A stretch of DNA of 64,000 nt from assembly GCA_029959195.1 (NCBI GenBank), contig CP114126.1, forward strand, positions 1,116,001 through 1,180,000, in the 5' to 3' direction. Source of the DNA: Dictyophora rubrovolvata. Taxonomy: Eukaryota > Basidiomycota > Agaricomycetes > Phallales > Phallaceae. A program made the position numbers and the translations under genes. Shown piece by piece: positions 1-13,162 of the stretch; position 1 is the stretch's first letter, and each line of letters starts with the position of its first letter. Under the pieces are notes generated by a model that worked only from the letters and a program-made list of their open reading frames with translations, did no database searches and was not told where the DNA came from.

Positions 1-390
<390 letters not shown>

Positions 391-3038
391 GCATCATATT
401 CTCACACTTGCCTAGCACCAGTTCCCCGATCCAAAGTGAATCGGGTTTTGAAAACTGGGATTCCTCCTTTGCTTTGCTCTTCCGAATTGCAACGGAAGTC
501 TTCCAAAGAATTCCTTTAGAACTCCGAAAGTTTCCAAGAAACCTACACTTCTGAACATATTAGCAATGATCTTTGGACGTGGGATTATAAATATATGCAA
601 CGTCCCAACTTCTCAAGATCCTGCCGTTAGCAAGCCCCAACTATATACATCGCGCAATTCAACTTTTCGGCGCATATTTACCGTGTGAGGGCTTCTAGGG
701 TTCCTGCCTTTGTTTAAGAAAATGGCGTAAGTGTGTGTACTATTTTTTTTTTCGTGCTTCTCAATGGCGGTTGACACAGCAGGTTTATCAACATCTCGCG
801 GCACCTTTATAGCAGTTGATCACATGAATGCTCAATTGAGGCTGCCTTATCCCCTTTCAATGGGAGTTATTCTTTGAGCCTTAGAAGGTTAGTACCAGAC
901 ATCTAGTCGTAACTTTGTTGAAAACATTGCTGATAAACCTCTCCTTAGCCCTTCGGATGTATGCACTTACTAAATGTTAACGTTTGGTAATTTTAGGATG
1001 CGTATCTTGAAGTGTCAAAGTTTCAGCGGTTTTTTTCGACTATCATTCTCCGACATAATTCATGATGTTATTATGGTTATCAACACCCTGGTGTCGATTA
1101 AGAATACATGCCCGGATTATTCTCAATGGGATTGTTCTAATTGGATGTCCCATAAACTAGACAAAACCAGCTTTGAAATCCTCAAGATTTGATGTAAACC
1201 TCCAGCTACTGCGGCATGGTAACTTGGAGCCAATTGAACCAGATCAGGACCCACACTAATCTGCATCACCTAAAGACATGTCCAGAACTCGAAAGAGAGC
1301 GATGGGGAATGAGTCTACAGCCGATGATTAAACGCCACTTTCGCTTCTGTTAGACTAGTCAAGCCCTCGCCTCTTGCAGATTACTTTCTGCAGGCACGCT
1401 TAGACCAAAGGATGATTAATCCAGGCCTCGTTACGTGAGTTGCAAATGACTGCCTTTTCTTGACTGAAAAACCGATGGTTATAGAATAAGACAGTTTTCA
1501 TGTTTGTGCGGGTATTCAGTTAAAGAATTTAGACATTCGTTTTCTTTCATATCCCCCCCTTTCTTCCAAATCATTGTCAATTCTTTTTTGGTAAGAACAC
1601 TAATAAGAACCCAAGAAAAAAGACAAGCGGAGTCCCATGTCCAGGGATGCAGGGAGATAGACAGACAAGCCAATAGTAAGGCCTTGCATTATCTCATGCA
1701 CATAAATTTTGATCATAATTCCAAGATGGGTGCCATTATGGTCAAATAGGGATTATTGGAACGATGTTTGCTTCGACATCTCCACCTGTGAAATCTCCTT
1801 TTTTTCGGAATGATGCGACAACGACGCATTATCTGTCATATCACATACATAATATTTCGTAACCCATATGATCACCGGCATCTTTACTTTGGTGCAGCAT
1901 ATTCAGGTTCAAGCTGGTTATTACGTCGCGTAATTGTGGGTTCATTGGCGCAGCGATCCGTCCAAATTTTTCCTACCCTGAAACAATATTTGTCATTGAA
2001 CACATTAGTTGTTAACACTCATGAAAGCGGTCATCCAGAAAATGCTGGTTTCAGACACGTTGGTTCCTAATTCTTGCTAGAAAAGACTGCTTCCCACTCT
2101 AGTGAAGCACATTAAAGTAAGAACACTGCGCTTCCAATCATCTTATATAGCTCACGACATACTACGTGAATTTAACGAAATGTCTGATACGATTATGTCG
2201 GGTGTAACGTCAGATTTGAAGAGATCCGTTGCGCAACGGGGTGAGATTATCTTACTTCCGAACTAAATTCGATACCCACATTTTTCAAATCAAGGTTTTC
2301 ACAGGAGGTGAGTCTCGTGGCAATCCTCTGAATTACTGTGACTTCTAAACCATAGTTCTTAAAGAAGAACCCGGTGCATATGATTATAGCTATATTATAA
2401 TACGATGCTGTGCGGCCGTCGTGATGTGCTATATTACGAAATTCGCTATAAAGATCAATGGACCCTCAAAAGCTAAGGAAAATTTTAATCTGACACAAAC
2501 AAGTTTCAAGGATCACGTTCGATGTATCCCCTGATAAAGGTCCCAACCGCAGTTGTTCTTCCCACCTTGAAAAAGAGGGCGCCCTTCGTATCCACTATTT
2601 TCCAGAGTTTCGGCCCAATTCATATTCATATTTCCTGCTCTTAAGATTTTTCCTATATTTTGTCCGTGCACCCGATGCGGGGAAGTATTTCCGGATCTGA
2701 CTTCCGATTATAAGTTGCGACGTGGCTAAAAACTTCGTCAGAGAAGCAGCTTTCGGCGTAGAACGTGCTCTTCCAAGTTCATTCATTCTCTCATTCATAA
2801 TTGGACTATCTTGGAGAGTATTATCATCTAGCAGGAATCAAAGAATAGTCGTTTAGCGGTGCTTAAGCTGTGAGCTCCATAATATTTTTATACAGCCGCC
2901 CTGGGTACGCACTAATAGAATTGTTTTCCGATGCGCAACGGACATTCAAGATAAGAATAGTTCAGGGCGTAAATCACCTCAATTTTAAAGACCTAAATAA
3001 TTTCGACAGGATAAAAAGAATTCTTGAAAAAAAAGACT
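391..3038. other. Intergenic stretch with no recognisable gene
   Basis: About 2.6 kb between TAD2 and the adenylation gene. Only short open frames (under 100 codons) without family signatures or a convincing splice pattern are present. No tRNA, no long direct repeat and no transposase motif was found on either strand. It may hold old, unrecognisable sequence. Confidence 0.5.
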
Positions 3039-3046
3039 TATATAAA
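3039..3046 (+). promoter_or_regulatory. TATA box of the adenylation-domain gene
   Basis: TATATAAA lies 56 bp before the ATG at 3102, a suitable spacing for a short 5' UTR. It is a consensus-like element in otherwise mixed sequence. Confidence 0.5.
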
Positions 3047-3101
3047 GGACCTGAGGATCGTCGTCGCAGACATTTGACTCACTCCGAAATCAGTCGACGC
3101 C

Positions 3102-5005
3102 ATGTCAATCATCGACATCACCAAGTTCGCGCCTATTGGACTGATACACCGACTTTCCGCTAAGAACCCAGACTCAGTCTTGTTCAAGCTCCCCACGTCA
3201 GCCAATGACGTCTGGGAAGACATTACCTATGCACAATTCTTTGCTGATGTTGAACGAGTCGCTTGCCATACTCTGTGCCAAAAATCTTGGCCGGAAGAAT
3301 CTGTCGTTGGAATATGGTTAAGTTCAACGCTCCTTATCGCGATTCAGTATTGAATAAACTCCCTATAGGACCTTGGGAATTACTTATTCGGATGTTGTCC
3401 ATATCTTCGCCATAATGAGGGCAGGTTGTGTCCCTCACCTTCTCAATGTCGAACTTTCAAACGCATCAAATGGCATTATTTTGGATCTCCTAAACGAATC
3501 AAATGCCCATGCACTATTCTTGGACCCTTCCCTCCTCAGGAACGACTTCTCCAGATTCAAATTCTGTGAATTATTCACCATCAAAGACATGAACGATTAC
3601 CCAGATGAAATCAACCGGAGCTTGCTTCCCCCGATCCCAACCGAGATCTCTCCCGAGCAAACTGTCTTGTTGTTGAACACAAGCGGATCATCCGGGGGTA
3701 GATGCAAGTTAGTCCGGTACGACTTCCGCATTTACAAAACCATTGTGAGGAAAAGGAAACATGTTCTGGATATGAGCCGAGGAAATGCTCCACTCACGGC
3801 TCCTCGAGTTGGCTCCTTTTGCCACTGCGCGCAAATTGTCGGTGAGGCGCCGTGGTGATGCAAAAAATTGAATTTCCCCCTAATGTTTCCTTTATTAAAG
3901 AATTTTTCATGGTCGTTGCGTACGCTGGCACACTCATTCTACTCAATCCGAACTTCAATTCCTCAATGTTACTTCGAATGTATCAAGAATGCCACCTAAC
4001 AGCGTTTGGTCAATTCACGCCCTTCATCCAAATGCATTTGAAGAACTCCAGAAAGGATAGATCCCTTTTAAACGCGTTAAAGTCTATGGATGAGATTCTT
4101 ATCATGGGCTCTGCCTTACCCGAGGATGAGGTGGAATGGGCAACCACGAATAAAATACCTCTTATGGTGAGTACGTAGTATGTTCATAACAAACTAGTTT
4201 CTTATGGTTTTACCACAGAATGCGTTTGGTTTAACTGAATGCGGCGGCATCCTGGTTGGGTGGAGGGAGAATCCAACACAATTCGTCCCTTTAGGTCTCG
4301 ACGACCTCCATCATGAATTTCGGTCTCTTTCGCATACAGGCAGAGATATTGAAGCAACTTTAAATACAGATAAAGCTCATACTTTCAAGGAATTGATTGT
4401 TCTGTCGAACTCGGCCGATTGTCCTCATCCAATTTCTCGGTCGAAGACCGATGGTCACTTTCACACAGGGGATATATTTGAAGAAGTCCGCAAAGGGTGT
4501 TACCGATATAAGGGTCGTTTGGACGACTTGATTAACATGGAGAATGGGAGGATATGCGATACAATGTATGTTCCTGACTTACTCTCTGAATCTTTCTCAC
4601 ATATTTTGACGGTTATGTAGAAGCATCGAAAACCATGTTCGCAAGAATTGCGGTGATATTGTACATGCATGCGTGGTAATTGGTACTCATCGTCCCTCTC
4701 CTACCCTTCTCGTGGAGCCAAAGATAGACAATTCCGATGAAGAGCAGCTTATATCGTCGATTGAGCATTGCTTATCGACATATAATGTTAATGTCTACCA
4801 ACATGAACGCGTAACACGGGATCATATAATTGCTGTTCCAAAGGGATCTTTACCTCGGACGCTGGTGAGTATCAGCTCTAAGACTTTCTCTGTATATACT
4901 TTAACATTAATTTTTTTCTAGAAAGGGAACATTCGAAAAAAGGTTTCTGAGCAGATATTTTCGCAACGGTTAGACGAGTTATTCGGACCGATTCCAGCTG
5001 TATAA
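3102..5005 (+). CDS. Adenylate-forming (AMP-binding, NRPS-like A domain) enzyme, possible frameshift
   Basis: Such enzymes activate a carboxylic acid with ATP to an acyl-adenylate. Exons are about 3102-3316, 3369-about 3841, about 3849-4166, 4219-4565, 4621-4864 and 4922-5005. ANL-superfamily core motifs occur in order: A3-like LLLNTSGSSGG, A5-like AFGLTECGG, A7-like HFHTGDIFEE, A8-like YRYKGRLDDLI and an A10-like KGNIRKK near the C-terminus. The A3 loop continues RCKLV instead of the usual KPKGV. No phosphopantetheine-carrier or reductase domain follows, so the protein is a free-standing A domain of about 570 residues. At 3841-3857 the reading frame changes (HCAQIVG is followed by GAVVMQKIEF in another frame) without a credible intron, so the gene may be damaged or contain a sequence error. 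The substrate cannot be told. It is convergent with the P450 at 5272. Confidence 0.8.
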
Positions 5006-5271
5006 TATTAACGGACGCATTACGCATGGGTTTAAATCGTGTTACTAATTACTCTCAATTGTATTATAAATTTTCATTGAATGATTTCGCACACTAACGA
5101 AGAAGCTCTTGTCATCCGGCATTGGAAATCTCAAAGGTCGGATCAACCGTAATATTTACTTAAAATTATATTGGATCTAACTCAAAAGAATTCGCCACTG
5201 ATCCGTTCGCTATCTCCCAAATCTCCTGTGAATAAGCCGAACATTCTTTCCTTAATCATATCGCAATGAAT

Positions 5272-7449
5272 TTATCTTATCAAAATTTGCTGCATGGTTT
5301 TCTCTAAACCCTGGCGAATTTCGAATTTGCAGCGGTATGGTGCCGCCGGCCGCCTATGCCAAGAACATTTAAGGTTTCTAGGGGCCATGCTAAAAGTTAC
5401 GTACGAAAGAGAGCCCTTATCAAAAAGTTCATTTTCGAATATGTTGTGGATAGCCTTTTCGTCGTAGGCGGATATATTGAACATGTGTAAAGTGTAGGTA
5501 ACCGTAATGAAAATGCCGGCCTCTGCGAAATGTCTTCCGGGGCAGACCCTGTAAAGGAAAAAGAATTAATTATAAATGTATTATGTAGATCACAATGCAT
5601 GTCATACCGTCTTCCATAACCGAAAGCAGCATCTGGATAGCCTAGCTTTTGATCCAAAAATCTCTCAGGTCTAAATTTACCAGCGTCGGGACCATACTTG
5701 CTCGTTGAACGGAGAAGAGCCCTAACAGATAATTTACGAATCTATTATTTGGATCGTATCAGATCAAACCTGGTGTTCCCTATAACCACAGTTCCCTTTG
5801 GGACGAAATACTCTCCGACAATATCATCCTGAGTCAGTCGATGGGGCACGCCAACAGGCCCGACCGCGTGCCAGCGTTGTACTTCCAGACAAATAGCATT
5901 GATATAAGGGAGATTTTCTTGGTTGCTGAACGAAGGTAAACTGTCTTTTCCCACCACCCTGTCTAGTTCTTCCTGTGCTCTTTTTTGCACTTCGGGATGG
6001 ATTGTCATTGCTAGGAAGAAGACTTGTAAGGCAACATCCGTCTAGTTTTTTTTTTAAACAACGAAATTAGAAAATTTATCAGCTTAGGACATTCGGTCAT
6101 TTTTGAGACAACATACAGTATCAATTCCTCCAAGGTAAAGCACAGTTGCTACTTGTTTGATCATTTCCGAATCTTCTGCTAATGATGGCTCTGCCTGAAG
6201 TTTCTCGAGGTAACTTGTAACAAATGAAGGTCTCGCTCGTCCGGATCTCTGAGGATTAGATATAGTCAAAGAAATAATATACAGCGGGAAAAAATGGACC
6301 CACAAATAGTGTTTCGACCTCTACAAAAGGGCGTTCCATCATATCCACGTAGAAGCTGTCTAGCTCTGCAGCTGCTGCTGGGAACCTCAAACCAGGGAAC
6401 CAGGAAGGAAGGAATTTTACTATTTTGAAATTTGAAAGGGAAGAAAACCTATCTTGTAATTAAGAAAACAACATACATATTGGAAGAAAATCAACCATAT
6501 ACGACCCAGGAATTATAGCCCTGGTCATACACTTCAAGGTTTTCTCGGCCAATTCGACGAAATGATCGTTTTTGGAACAAATCTTGATACCATATAATAG
6601 CTGAAAAAAGTGGGTATAAGTGACCTACTGGATTGCTGCAGAGTTTGACTAGGATGCCTCTACCTCCATAACAGAAACACCCAAAGTGTGCCTGATATGT
6701 GATCGTAGATTATCTGGATCAGAGTGCAGATAACAAAGGAATGTCCTAAGAAGCCACCTAGTCAGTGCGCCGGCGCGTCACGGGTCGAAGTAGCGTTTGT
6801 GCGAACCTGGCTGCTTCTTCCAGCATGTCCCAATTCTCAGCCATCTTCTTTGCGGAGAAAAGGTCGCGTATAATAGCTCGCCGTCGAGTCACCTCGCTTG
6901 AATACGGCATGGTAAGCAACGCGGTGTGTCCGAGGTGAGTTCTGAATTGAATGGATATGTAACTAAAAGAAGAGGTTCATTTGTCACTCACAAATCATGT
7001 AACATGGGAGTAACCACCCTGTCAGAATAGATCGCCCCACGTTTGTTAAAAAGCTCATGTGCCATCTCATAAGAGTTGACGAGTAGAGTTGAGTTTCCAA
7101 AAACCTCAAGATAAACGAGATCGCCTCAACTGAAACCTATTGTGAATTCCTAATAAGAGATAAACCGACACCTACCGTATTTTTTTGCTAATTCAACATA
7201 AGTAACGTATTCCGGCTTGTCTCCGGATGGTATGTCCAGGAGGTTTCCGATTATTGGCTTTCTAGGAGGTCCAGGAGGTAACTGAAGACCTGTTGCAAAG
7301 ATTTATCAAAAGCCATCCCCAATCCGGTTACTTGAATAAAGATCTGCTTTGGACAGACCTTTAGGGATTCTTGAATGGCTGAAGTACAAATATGAAGAAA
7401 AAGCCAAGCATAAACAAGGGATCAAAACATCCGAAACAACGGATAGCAT
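5272..7449 (-). CDS. Cytochrome P450 monooxygenase (microsomal, fungal E class)
   Basis: A heme-thiolate oxygenase read right to left through many short introns. The N-terminal membrane anchor (MLSVVSDVLIPCLCLAFSSY) is followed by the hinge LPPGPPRKPIIGN, the I-helix LYLGGIDT (usually AGxDT), the K-helix region EVQRWHAVGPVGVPHR, the PERF-type segment KFRPERFLDQ and the heme loop FGYGRRVCPGRHFAEAG with the cysteine ligand just after an intron. The start at 7449 gives a normal anchor; an in-frame upstream start at 7521 would add a 24-residue leader. The C-helix WxxxR motif is absent, and SEVTRRRAIIRDLFS stands where it is expected. It ends 267 bp from the convergent adenylation gene, so the two might work in one pathway, but nothing in the sequence proves that. 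Confidence 0.88.
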
Positions 7450-8689
7450 CACTAGTAGGTGGAAGAGGAATAAATGAGTCTTTCTTAAGAGCTTAGAGGG
7501 ACTAAATTTCCGGTTGGTCAATTTATTGCGTGGCAGTTAAGACTAGTAGAATACGTAAGCCTTCTTGAATTACAAACACAAGCCAAGATCTAGGGTGTAT
7601 TGCTGAGCATACGCAAGATCGCCCAATCGAAGCATGACTTAGTATGGGGCCAGAATCAACGTTTATCCAATCGGTCTTGAAGACATCAAGGGGCATGAAG
7701 CTTCTTCGCACTTTTCAGGTAGAGTCAGTGGAAAACTAACCTCAACTGAAACGCCACTCTAGCTCATGTTGCTTTGATGGATTCAGGGTGAAAATGAAGA
7801 GGAGCGGCATATAAACTGTATTCAAACCGCATAAAAATTAAGAAGTCAAGGCAAAAACCACCATCATTCTACGGTTTTACGCTTTAAATGATCGATAAAT
7901 TTACCTACCTATGGAGACGGTTCTTTGTTCTATCATACTCTGCTTCTGTTTCCTCGCCATTGGTGGACAATGGGACACACCATATGGCTGTTCTCCAGGC
8001 GGGCCGCTCCGGCCTTATCTTCAGACTAAAGTGACGTCAGTCAGTTTCATAAACCAACGTTTATATGGACGTAGGATATAAGATTTGGAGTGGGGTGCAT
8101 CAAGAACTCAAACATGGCTCAAACTAGATGTTCTTGTTTGGAGTGCCATGGAGCACAGCAGGAGTCGACTTGATAGATACCTAACGGGGAAACCTGATAC
8201 AAGACAAACGTTCGTGCCATATCAAATCCTTTGTTTAGGTGATATTCTTAATATACACGGTCTGTGAATCAATTTATTAGGACATCGAGACTTCATTCGG
8301 TTTTGTATACTTATCATTCCTACCGTCATAATTGGCCCATTGTTATAAAATATCCTCTAACTTTCTTATCATGCTTCGTCGCTACCATCAATTTGAATTC
8401 GAGACCATTAATAAAGGAGCAACGTTGAACCATGGAGTAGGCTTGATATGGAAAATACGTGACGCGTGACGAAACGCGGCGCTATTCCGGGCGCTAAGAG
8501 AGCGTGCCTTGGGCCACGACAAACTGCGCGCTCCGAGCTTGACGAAAAATTGCTGCGCCAGTTCAACGGACACACATAATAGAACAGACAATCAATGGAA
8601 TTCAGTTTCGTTAATATTGGTCACTTCCTTGGTGGATAATAATACCTGGTCTATATATTTGGTGAAATTGGACTCATTAGGGACGACTC
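7450..8689. other. Intergenic stretch without a recognised gene
   Basis: Upstream region of the P450 plus about 1 kb of sequence. Short frames on both strands carry no family motif or consistent exon structure. It must contain the P450 promoter. Confidence 0.4.
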
Positions 8690-9000
8690 GTCATAGTGTT
8701 CCAACGGCTTTTTTGGGGCTTAAAATAGCATCTGCGTCCTCGCTTTCGGCCACGACAGCTGAGTAGGTATATGAAGCACCAGCGAGCAAAACGCGATCGA
8801 GGCTGAACTTTACCTAGTGCATATTCAAGCTCGCCCACTTCAACATATCTCAGGACCTTTGCTCTTTGAGAATCCCTTTGTAGAAAGGGAAATCCGTCAT
8901 CTCCATATCCGCCGCGCATGGCTGCCTGAAGTTTGTCGCATAAAAGCTCGGACAGTATTCACCTCGTCGGAGATAACCTCGACATTATAAATAGCCTATA
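8690..9000 (-). pseudogene. Unrecognised degraded coding fragment
   Basis: On the minus strand a protein-like stretch reads KLQAAMRGGYGDDGFPFLQR and then KVLRYVEVGELEYALG. A GTAAAG...CTACTCAG intron of ordinary size follows, leading to AVVAESEDADAILSPKKAVG. The composition is coding-like, but the upstream reading needs a frame change near 8937 and no complete gene can be drawn. I do not recognise the family. The 400 bp to its right (9001-9403) shows nothing else. Confidence 0.3.
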
Positions 9001-9403
9001 ACATCATAGGACAATGTTTTCCGATATAACAGGAGGTAGCACAGCCGCTTGAATATCACCCCAGCGGTATTCTGACTTTATGTTATCGTCAAGGTAACAA
9101 CGGTTTACCAAAAGGACCTCCGTTACCGGATACAAACCGAGCTAGGTTTTGCCACGAACATTTCTGGCTCACCAGTAATTCAGTTTAGAAAGGTACCCGC
9201 CATATAAAAAAGATTCTGTTTGTGGACAATAAAAGCGCTTCGCCTTAGACTTGCCTTCTTTAAGGTCAAAGGGAGTCAAAGGGTTATCCTGGACTCCGGT
9301 CGATCATGTTGCGAATTCGACCGCGAAGTGACTTATCATTTTTTTGCTGGACTAACTACGGAAACAATCGCGTAAAAAAAACAATAACACATGGAATACC
9401 AGT

Positions 9404-11425
9404 CTAACATGTGAATGGAGCAGGAATCGCGTGGCTACGATAAGCCTCTACCAGCAGCTTGACCAAAGGAGTCAATAAACTCATTCGTCTCAAGGTTTGT
9501 CGGTCCATACCTTTATATACACAAACGTTCCGGAAATGCAGATGAAGGCGCCGGAAAGGATAGTGAACAAACATGCGATCACCATCCATTTGTGTGTCTT
9601 CAATCCTCTTACTCCATTTTTGAGATAATAAATGTCATGAATTCCGAAAAATCCAGCAATTCCATAAGTATACCTAAAAGTCAACATTAGTCGTGTTTTT
9701 GTATGTCGTCGAATATAGTCTTACCAGGAAGCGAAAAGCGAAGAAGCTAAACCGATAAGAAAACTAAAAATCGGGACTGCCACGCTAAAAATGAAAGCAA
9801 GGGCTGCCAGCGCAAAGCAAAGAATACTCCATACTATCCAACCCAAAAAAGTATGAGAATGAATGTGTCTTCTATCTCGGTTTCTGAATATACGAATGAA
9901 GATGAGCTTCGCGGGTACGTGAGTATAAAGACCGCCTGCTATCAAGAAATTCGGCAGGGCTAACGCCAAAGCGACTTTTGCCCATGTCGGGGAGAGTGAT
10001 ATAAGAGAGAATCCGTTGACACCAGGACCAATATATGCGTAGGTAACCACGGCGAAAACCACATAGAAGGTCGTAGAAAAGCCTTGTAACAACCAGGCCG
10101 CCTGCAAACAATATTCTGCGATATTCCAAGAATCTTTGGTAATACCACTCACTTTCATGGCATCCTGTGGCCGTTTCATTTCTGAAATCAAAATAAAAAA
10201 CCTTTCGGGCTGTCAGTTTTGCGGGACTCCAACTGATCCGAAATGCCCACATGAAGTGTCCTGATAAATAAAATCTATTACATTGAATACAATATATGTG
10301 AATGTTACAAATGCTCACCCGCATAGGCAAATACCTAGTATGTAATACCAATTTAGACACTTTGCATCAACCATAAGGGATAGATAGTTGACAACGGATT
10401 CTTACGGGATTGCTAATCGCGAGAAACGCATTAGTAAAACTTTGGGGAATAGTCGCCTTGAGTACTCTGTCTGGAGTCGGATTTACTCCAGCTCCAATCA
10501 TACCAATCACGCCAGCCGTGAGTATAGATATAGTACTTATCGCACCAAGCCAATTCAACTGGTTCAATGTTCGGGGAAGCGCCATGAAAAATGATGCGAA
10601 TGAGAAAATAAGAATAAAATAAGTGGCGCATAGTTTCCCATTCGACAGTTCTGTGAGAGCCTGCTGTCCGGAAAGAACTTCTGATCCCTGGCAACAGATA
10701 TTAGACGGTTTTTAGAAATGGCCTAGTTTATAACTCACTGTGGCGAATACGGAGAAAATGATTGTGCCCAGTGTCAATATTTCTCGACCTATTGGTCCGA
10801 ACAAAATAAAACCAGCATCCCCTAGGTGCATGCAATTCATAATAGAGCGGGAATACTAAAAGAGATATCCACTTACCCATGCTATGTACTTCAGGATGGT
10901 TCAACTTGAAATCAATCAAAAGCTTCGCAGTGAAAAGTGCGAATACCCCGAGGAATATGATTAAGAATACAGCTGGGAAAATACCTTCATTAAAAGAGAT
11001 AGTGTTAATTTTAAATATGAGACTTTGATGGTTATGGCCTAACCAACGGTAGCCAGAGCGCTGGGTAAAGATAGCATCCCATTGCTTACAATCTCTGCTA
11101 TCATAAAAAACCCGACGAACTGTAATACACGAAGTTTCTGATTAAAGAGGGATCAAACGTGTAATGGAAGAGGAAACAGACCTGCCAAGATAATGTCTTA
11201 TAATGTATCTATAAAAAAAATAAAGTTAAACATTATCTGTCCAAACTCGGGGGAAACGTTTTCTTTGACCTGATGGCCTTCTTCATCTCCAAACACGTCA
11301 CTATTTGGGGTTTTAACCTTGTCAGATAGCGAACTGAATTTGGAATCTTCTCCTGATTCAATGCCGGAAGTTGGACCAGAGGTACTACTAGTAGATTTTT
11401 CGCTCGGTGCTGTGGGAACAGTCAT
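9404..11425 (-). CDS. Amino-acid transporter, AAAP family (Aa_trans), about 12 exons
   Basis: A polytopic membrane permease of the amino acid/auxin permease family, expected to move neutral amino acids across the plasma or vacuolar membrane. Exons on the minus strand are 11270-11425, 11182-11208, 11044-11119, 10877-10984, 10739-10821, 10406-10687, 10319-10334, about 10240-10260, 10153-10185, 9725-10101, 9511-9673 and 9404-9457. The N-terminus is a Ser/Thr-rich cytosolic tail ending DVFGDEEGHQ, followed by IHYKTLSWQ and FFMIAEIVSNGMLSLPSAL, the diagnostic first helix. Later helices include FAYAGHFM and EMKRPQDAMK, and the C-terminus is AIPAPFTC. One exon is only 16 nt (VFAYAG) and one 27 nt. 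The border between HFMWAFR and MKRPQD is uncertain because only a weak donor (GTTGGA) is available. Confidence 0.87.
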
Positions 11426-12440
11426 TGCAGATGGGCTAGGAAGTAGACGGCCTCAATTAAAAAGAGGCGAGAAAAGCCTTGCGTGTACTATATTCATGCT
11501 TTAAAAGCCTTCCTCAGGGTCATGTGATTGAATTGAATTTGAATTGAATTGACTTGATCCTGGTAATTGATTGTGCGGTGGCTTGGTAGGCCTGTTCATC
11601 TTCTGTTCAAATTCTTCAGCGTGTTTGTCAAAAGTCGACTAATTCACTCAGTCAACTGTCAATATAGCAGCTACAAACTTTTCCAGTTGAAGGGAACGCA
11701 CCTCGGCCCGTCATCTGCAGCAGATATTTGTAATTTTGAAATGCGGATTTGCTTCGGCGATGGACGCCAATTGGGTGTAGATACCGTGTATCTGACTCTC
11801 TTCTTCTCAACGCGCCTAATAATCGTGGCGCTGATATTCAGACCCCTTCAGTTCTCTCGGTGTTGGGAGTTAACCGCCGTGCTCCATGCAATTCTTGTTC
11901 TACGGAGAAAAAAGCCCAAAACAGGGTTCAGATCGTGGCGTCGTGTAGCGTGTTTCTGACTTTGACAGCGGATTGCCCGGGGTGTAACTACGTACATATG
12001 TAGAGCAATGTTGAATAACCAGAACTCGGTTACTTCGGCTTCGTCACTAAACGTGAGGGATCCATCGAGGGAACGGATTTTACAGATTAAGGGCAAATTG
12101 GTTTGCACGAGACAAAATAATTAGTGTGGGTGTATCGAGTAAGGTGTTATGAGGGTAACTAGCGAAGGGAAGTTTTCTTAATTATAAGATGATGTTGCCC
12201 CAGAAATCAAGACTCTACACATCCGCTGAGCCATCATCGTCTTTTTCCAACATGTACGGAGCTAATTGATAGTTCTGAAGCCGTATTGTGTCTCACAGGG
12301 ATTGATATGCGCCGCTAGGGGGTGAGTGAGGAAGGTGTAAGAAACAGGAGTAATCATGTTTGTAAGGTAAAGATTTAATGAACTTTAGACAAGTCGACAA
12401 GAGGTGTTTTTCTTAAAAGTTAAGATATGATCTGAAGAAA
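11426..12440. other. Intergenic, includes the transporter promoter
   Basis: About 1 kb upstream of the transporter. A short A/T-rich run of GAATT-type repeats lies near 11526-11553. The longest open frames look like chance and show no motif. Confidence 0.4.
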
Positions 12441-12499
12441 AAGTGTGATAAATGGGGCGGGAATTCCCTATTTTTTTATTACGATCTAGATGACTCTTT

Positions 12500-12763
12500 T
12501 ATATACATGATATACATGTTGTTGAAGATAGACAGCGCCACTAAATGTGAGCGCTTGTGTAGTGTTGGTATCGGAGTCGCCGGCTAACAGTCAAATTAAT
12601 ATTGCGTCGTCGCCGACGACGCATTAGTTAAGTCTTAGTAAAATATTATAAATCCCGGTAGTTAGTTTTTACCTTTTTCATATTTATAATTTTGTATATA
12701 AAGCTCTATATTTCGAGCACTAAATAACAAGTTCTATCTAAACCATAACCGCTAGTTGCGACA
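12500..12763. mobile_element. Possible LTR-like fossil fragment
   Basis: A/T-rich segment with a promoter-like TTGTATATAAAGCTC at about 12693 and an end reading GTTGCGACA, resembling the right end of the better LTR candidate at 13163-13711 (shared TATATAAAGC and GCGACA ends). It includes a 21-bp near-perfect palindrome at 12603-12623. The left edge cannot be set. If real, it is an old broken LTR fragment. Confidence 0.3.
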
Positions 12764-13162
12764 TGTAGATAGTTTTAGCTTAGTCACACACTCACCTAAA
12801 GGTTCAAGGCTTCGCCTTGAACTCTTTAGCTATATTCTGCTGCTCATAATATAAGCTATATTACCCTAGCTGTTGTTACATGTGAAGAAGAAAATAATAG
12901 AGGAGGAATGATGTTGTAAGACAGAAAACATGTAAAGACGAAAGAGATTGCTTGTGGACAAATGCATGTCGTCTCATCTATTTCTTACAATCTCCTTGTG
13001 AGCTGTTCCTGCCCTCAACAGGATGAAGACCCATCACTGCAGTTGTGGGTCAATGTTTCTTGTAACACTTGACTGCTACATTGGGACGATACACCACCTA
13101 TATTTCTTAGTATCAATTGTGCAGCAGTATTACTTTTTTTTAACTGACTTGAACACGGAGGG

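Noticed and set aside
3102-5005. Full carboxylic acid reductase or NRPS module
   Set aside because: Sequence ends right after the A10 motif. No carrier or reductase domain follows before the convergent P450.
11567-11959. Open frame of 130 codons on the plus strand
   Set aside because: Composition is like non-coding sequence, overlapping frames are equally open, and there is no family motif.
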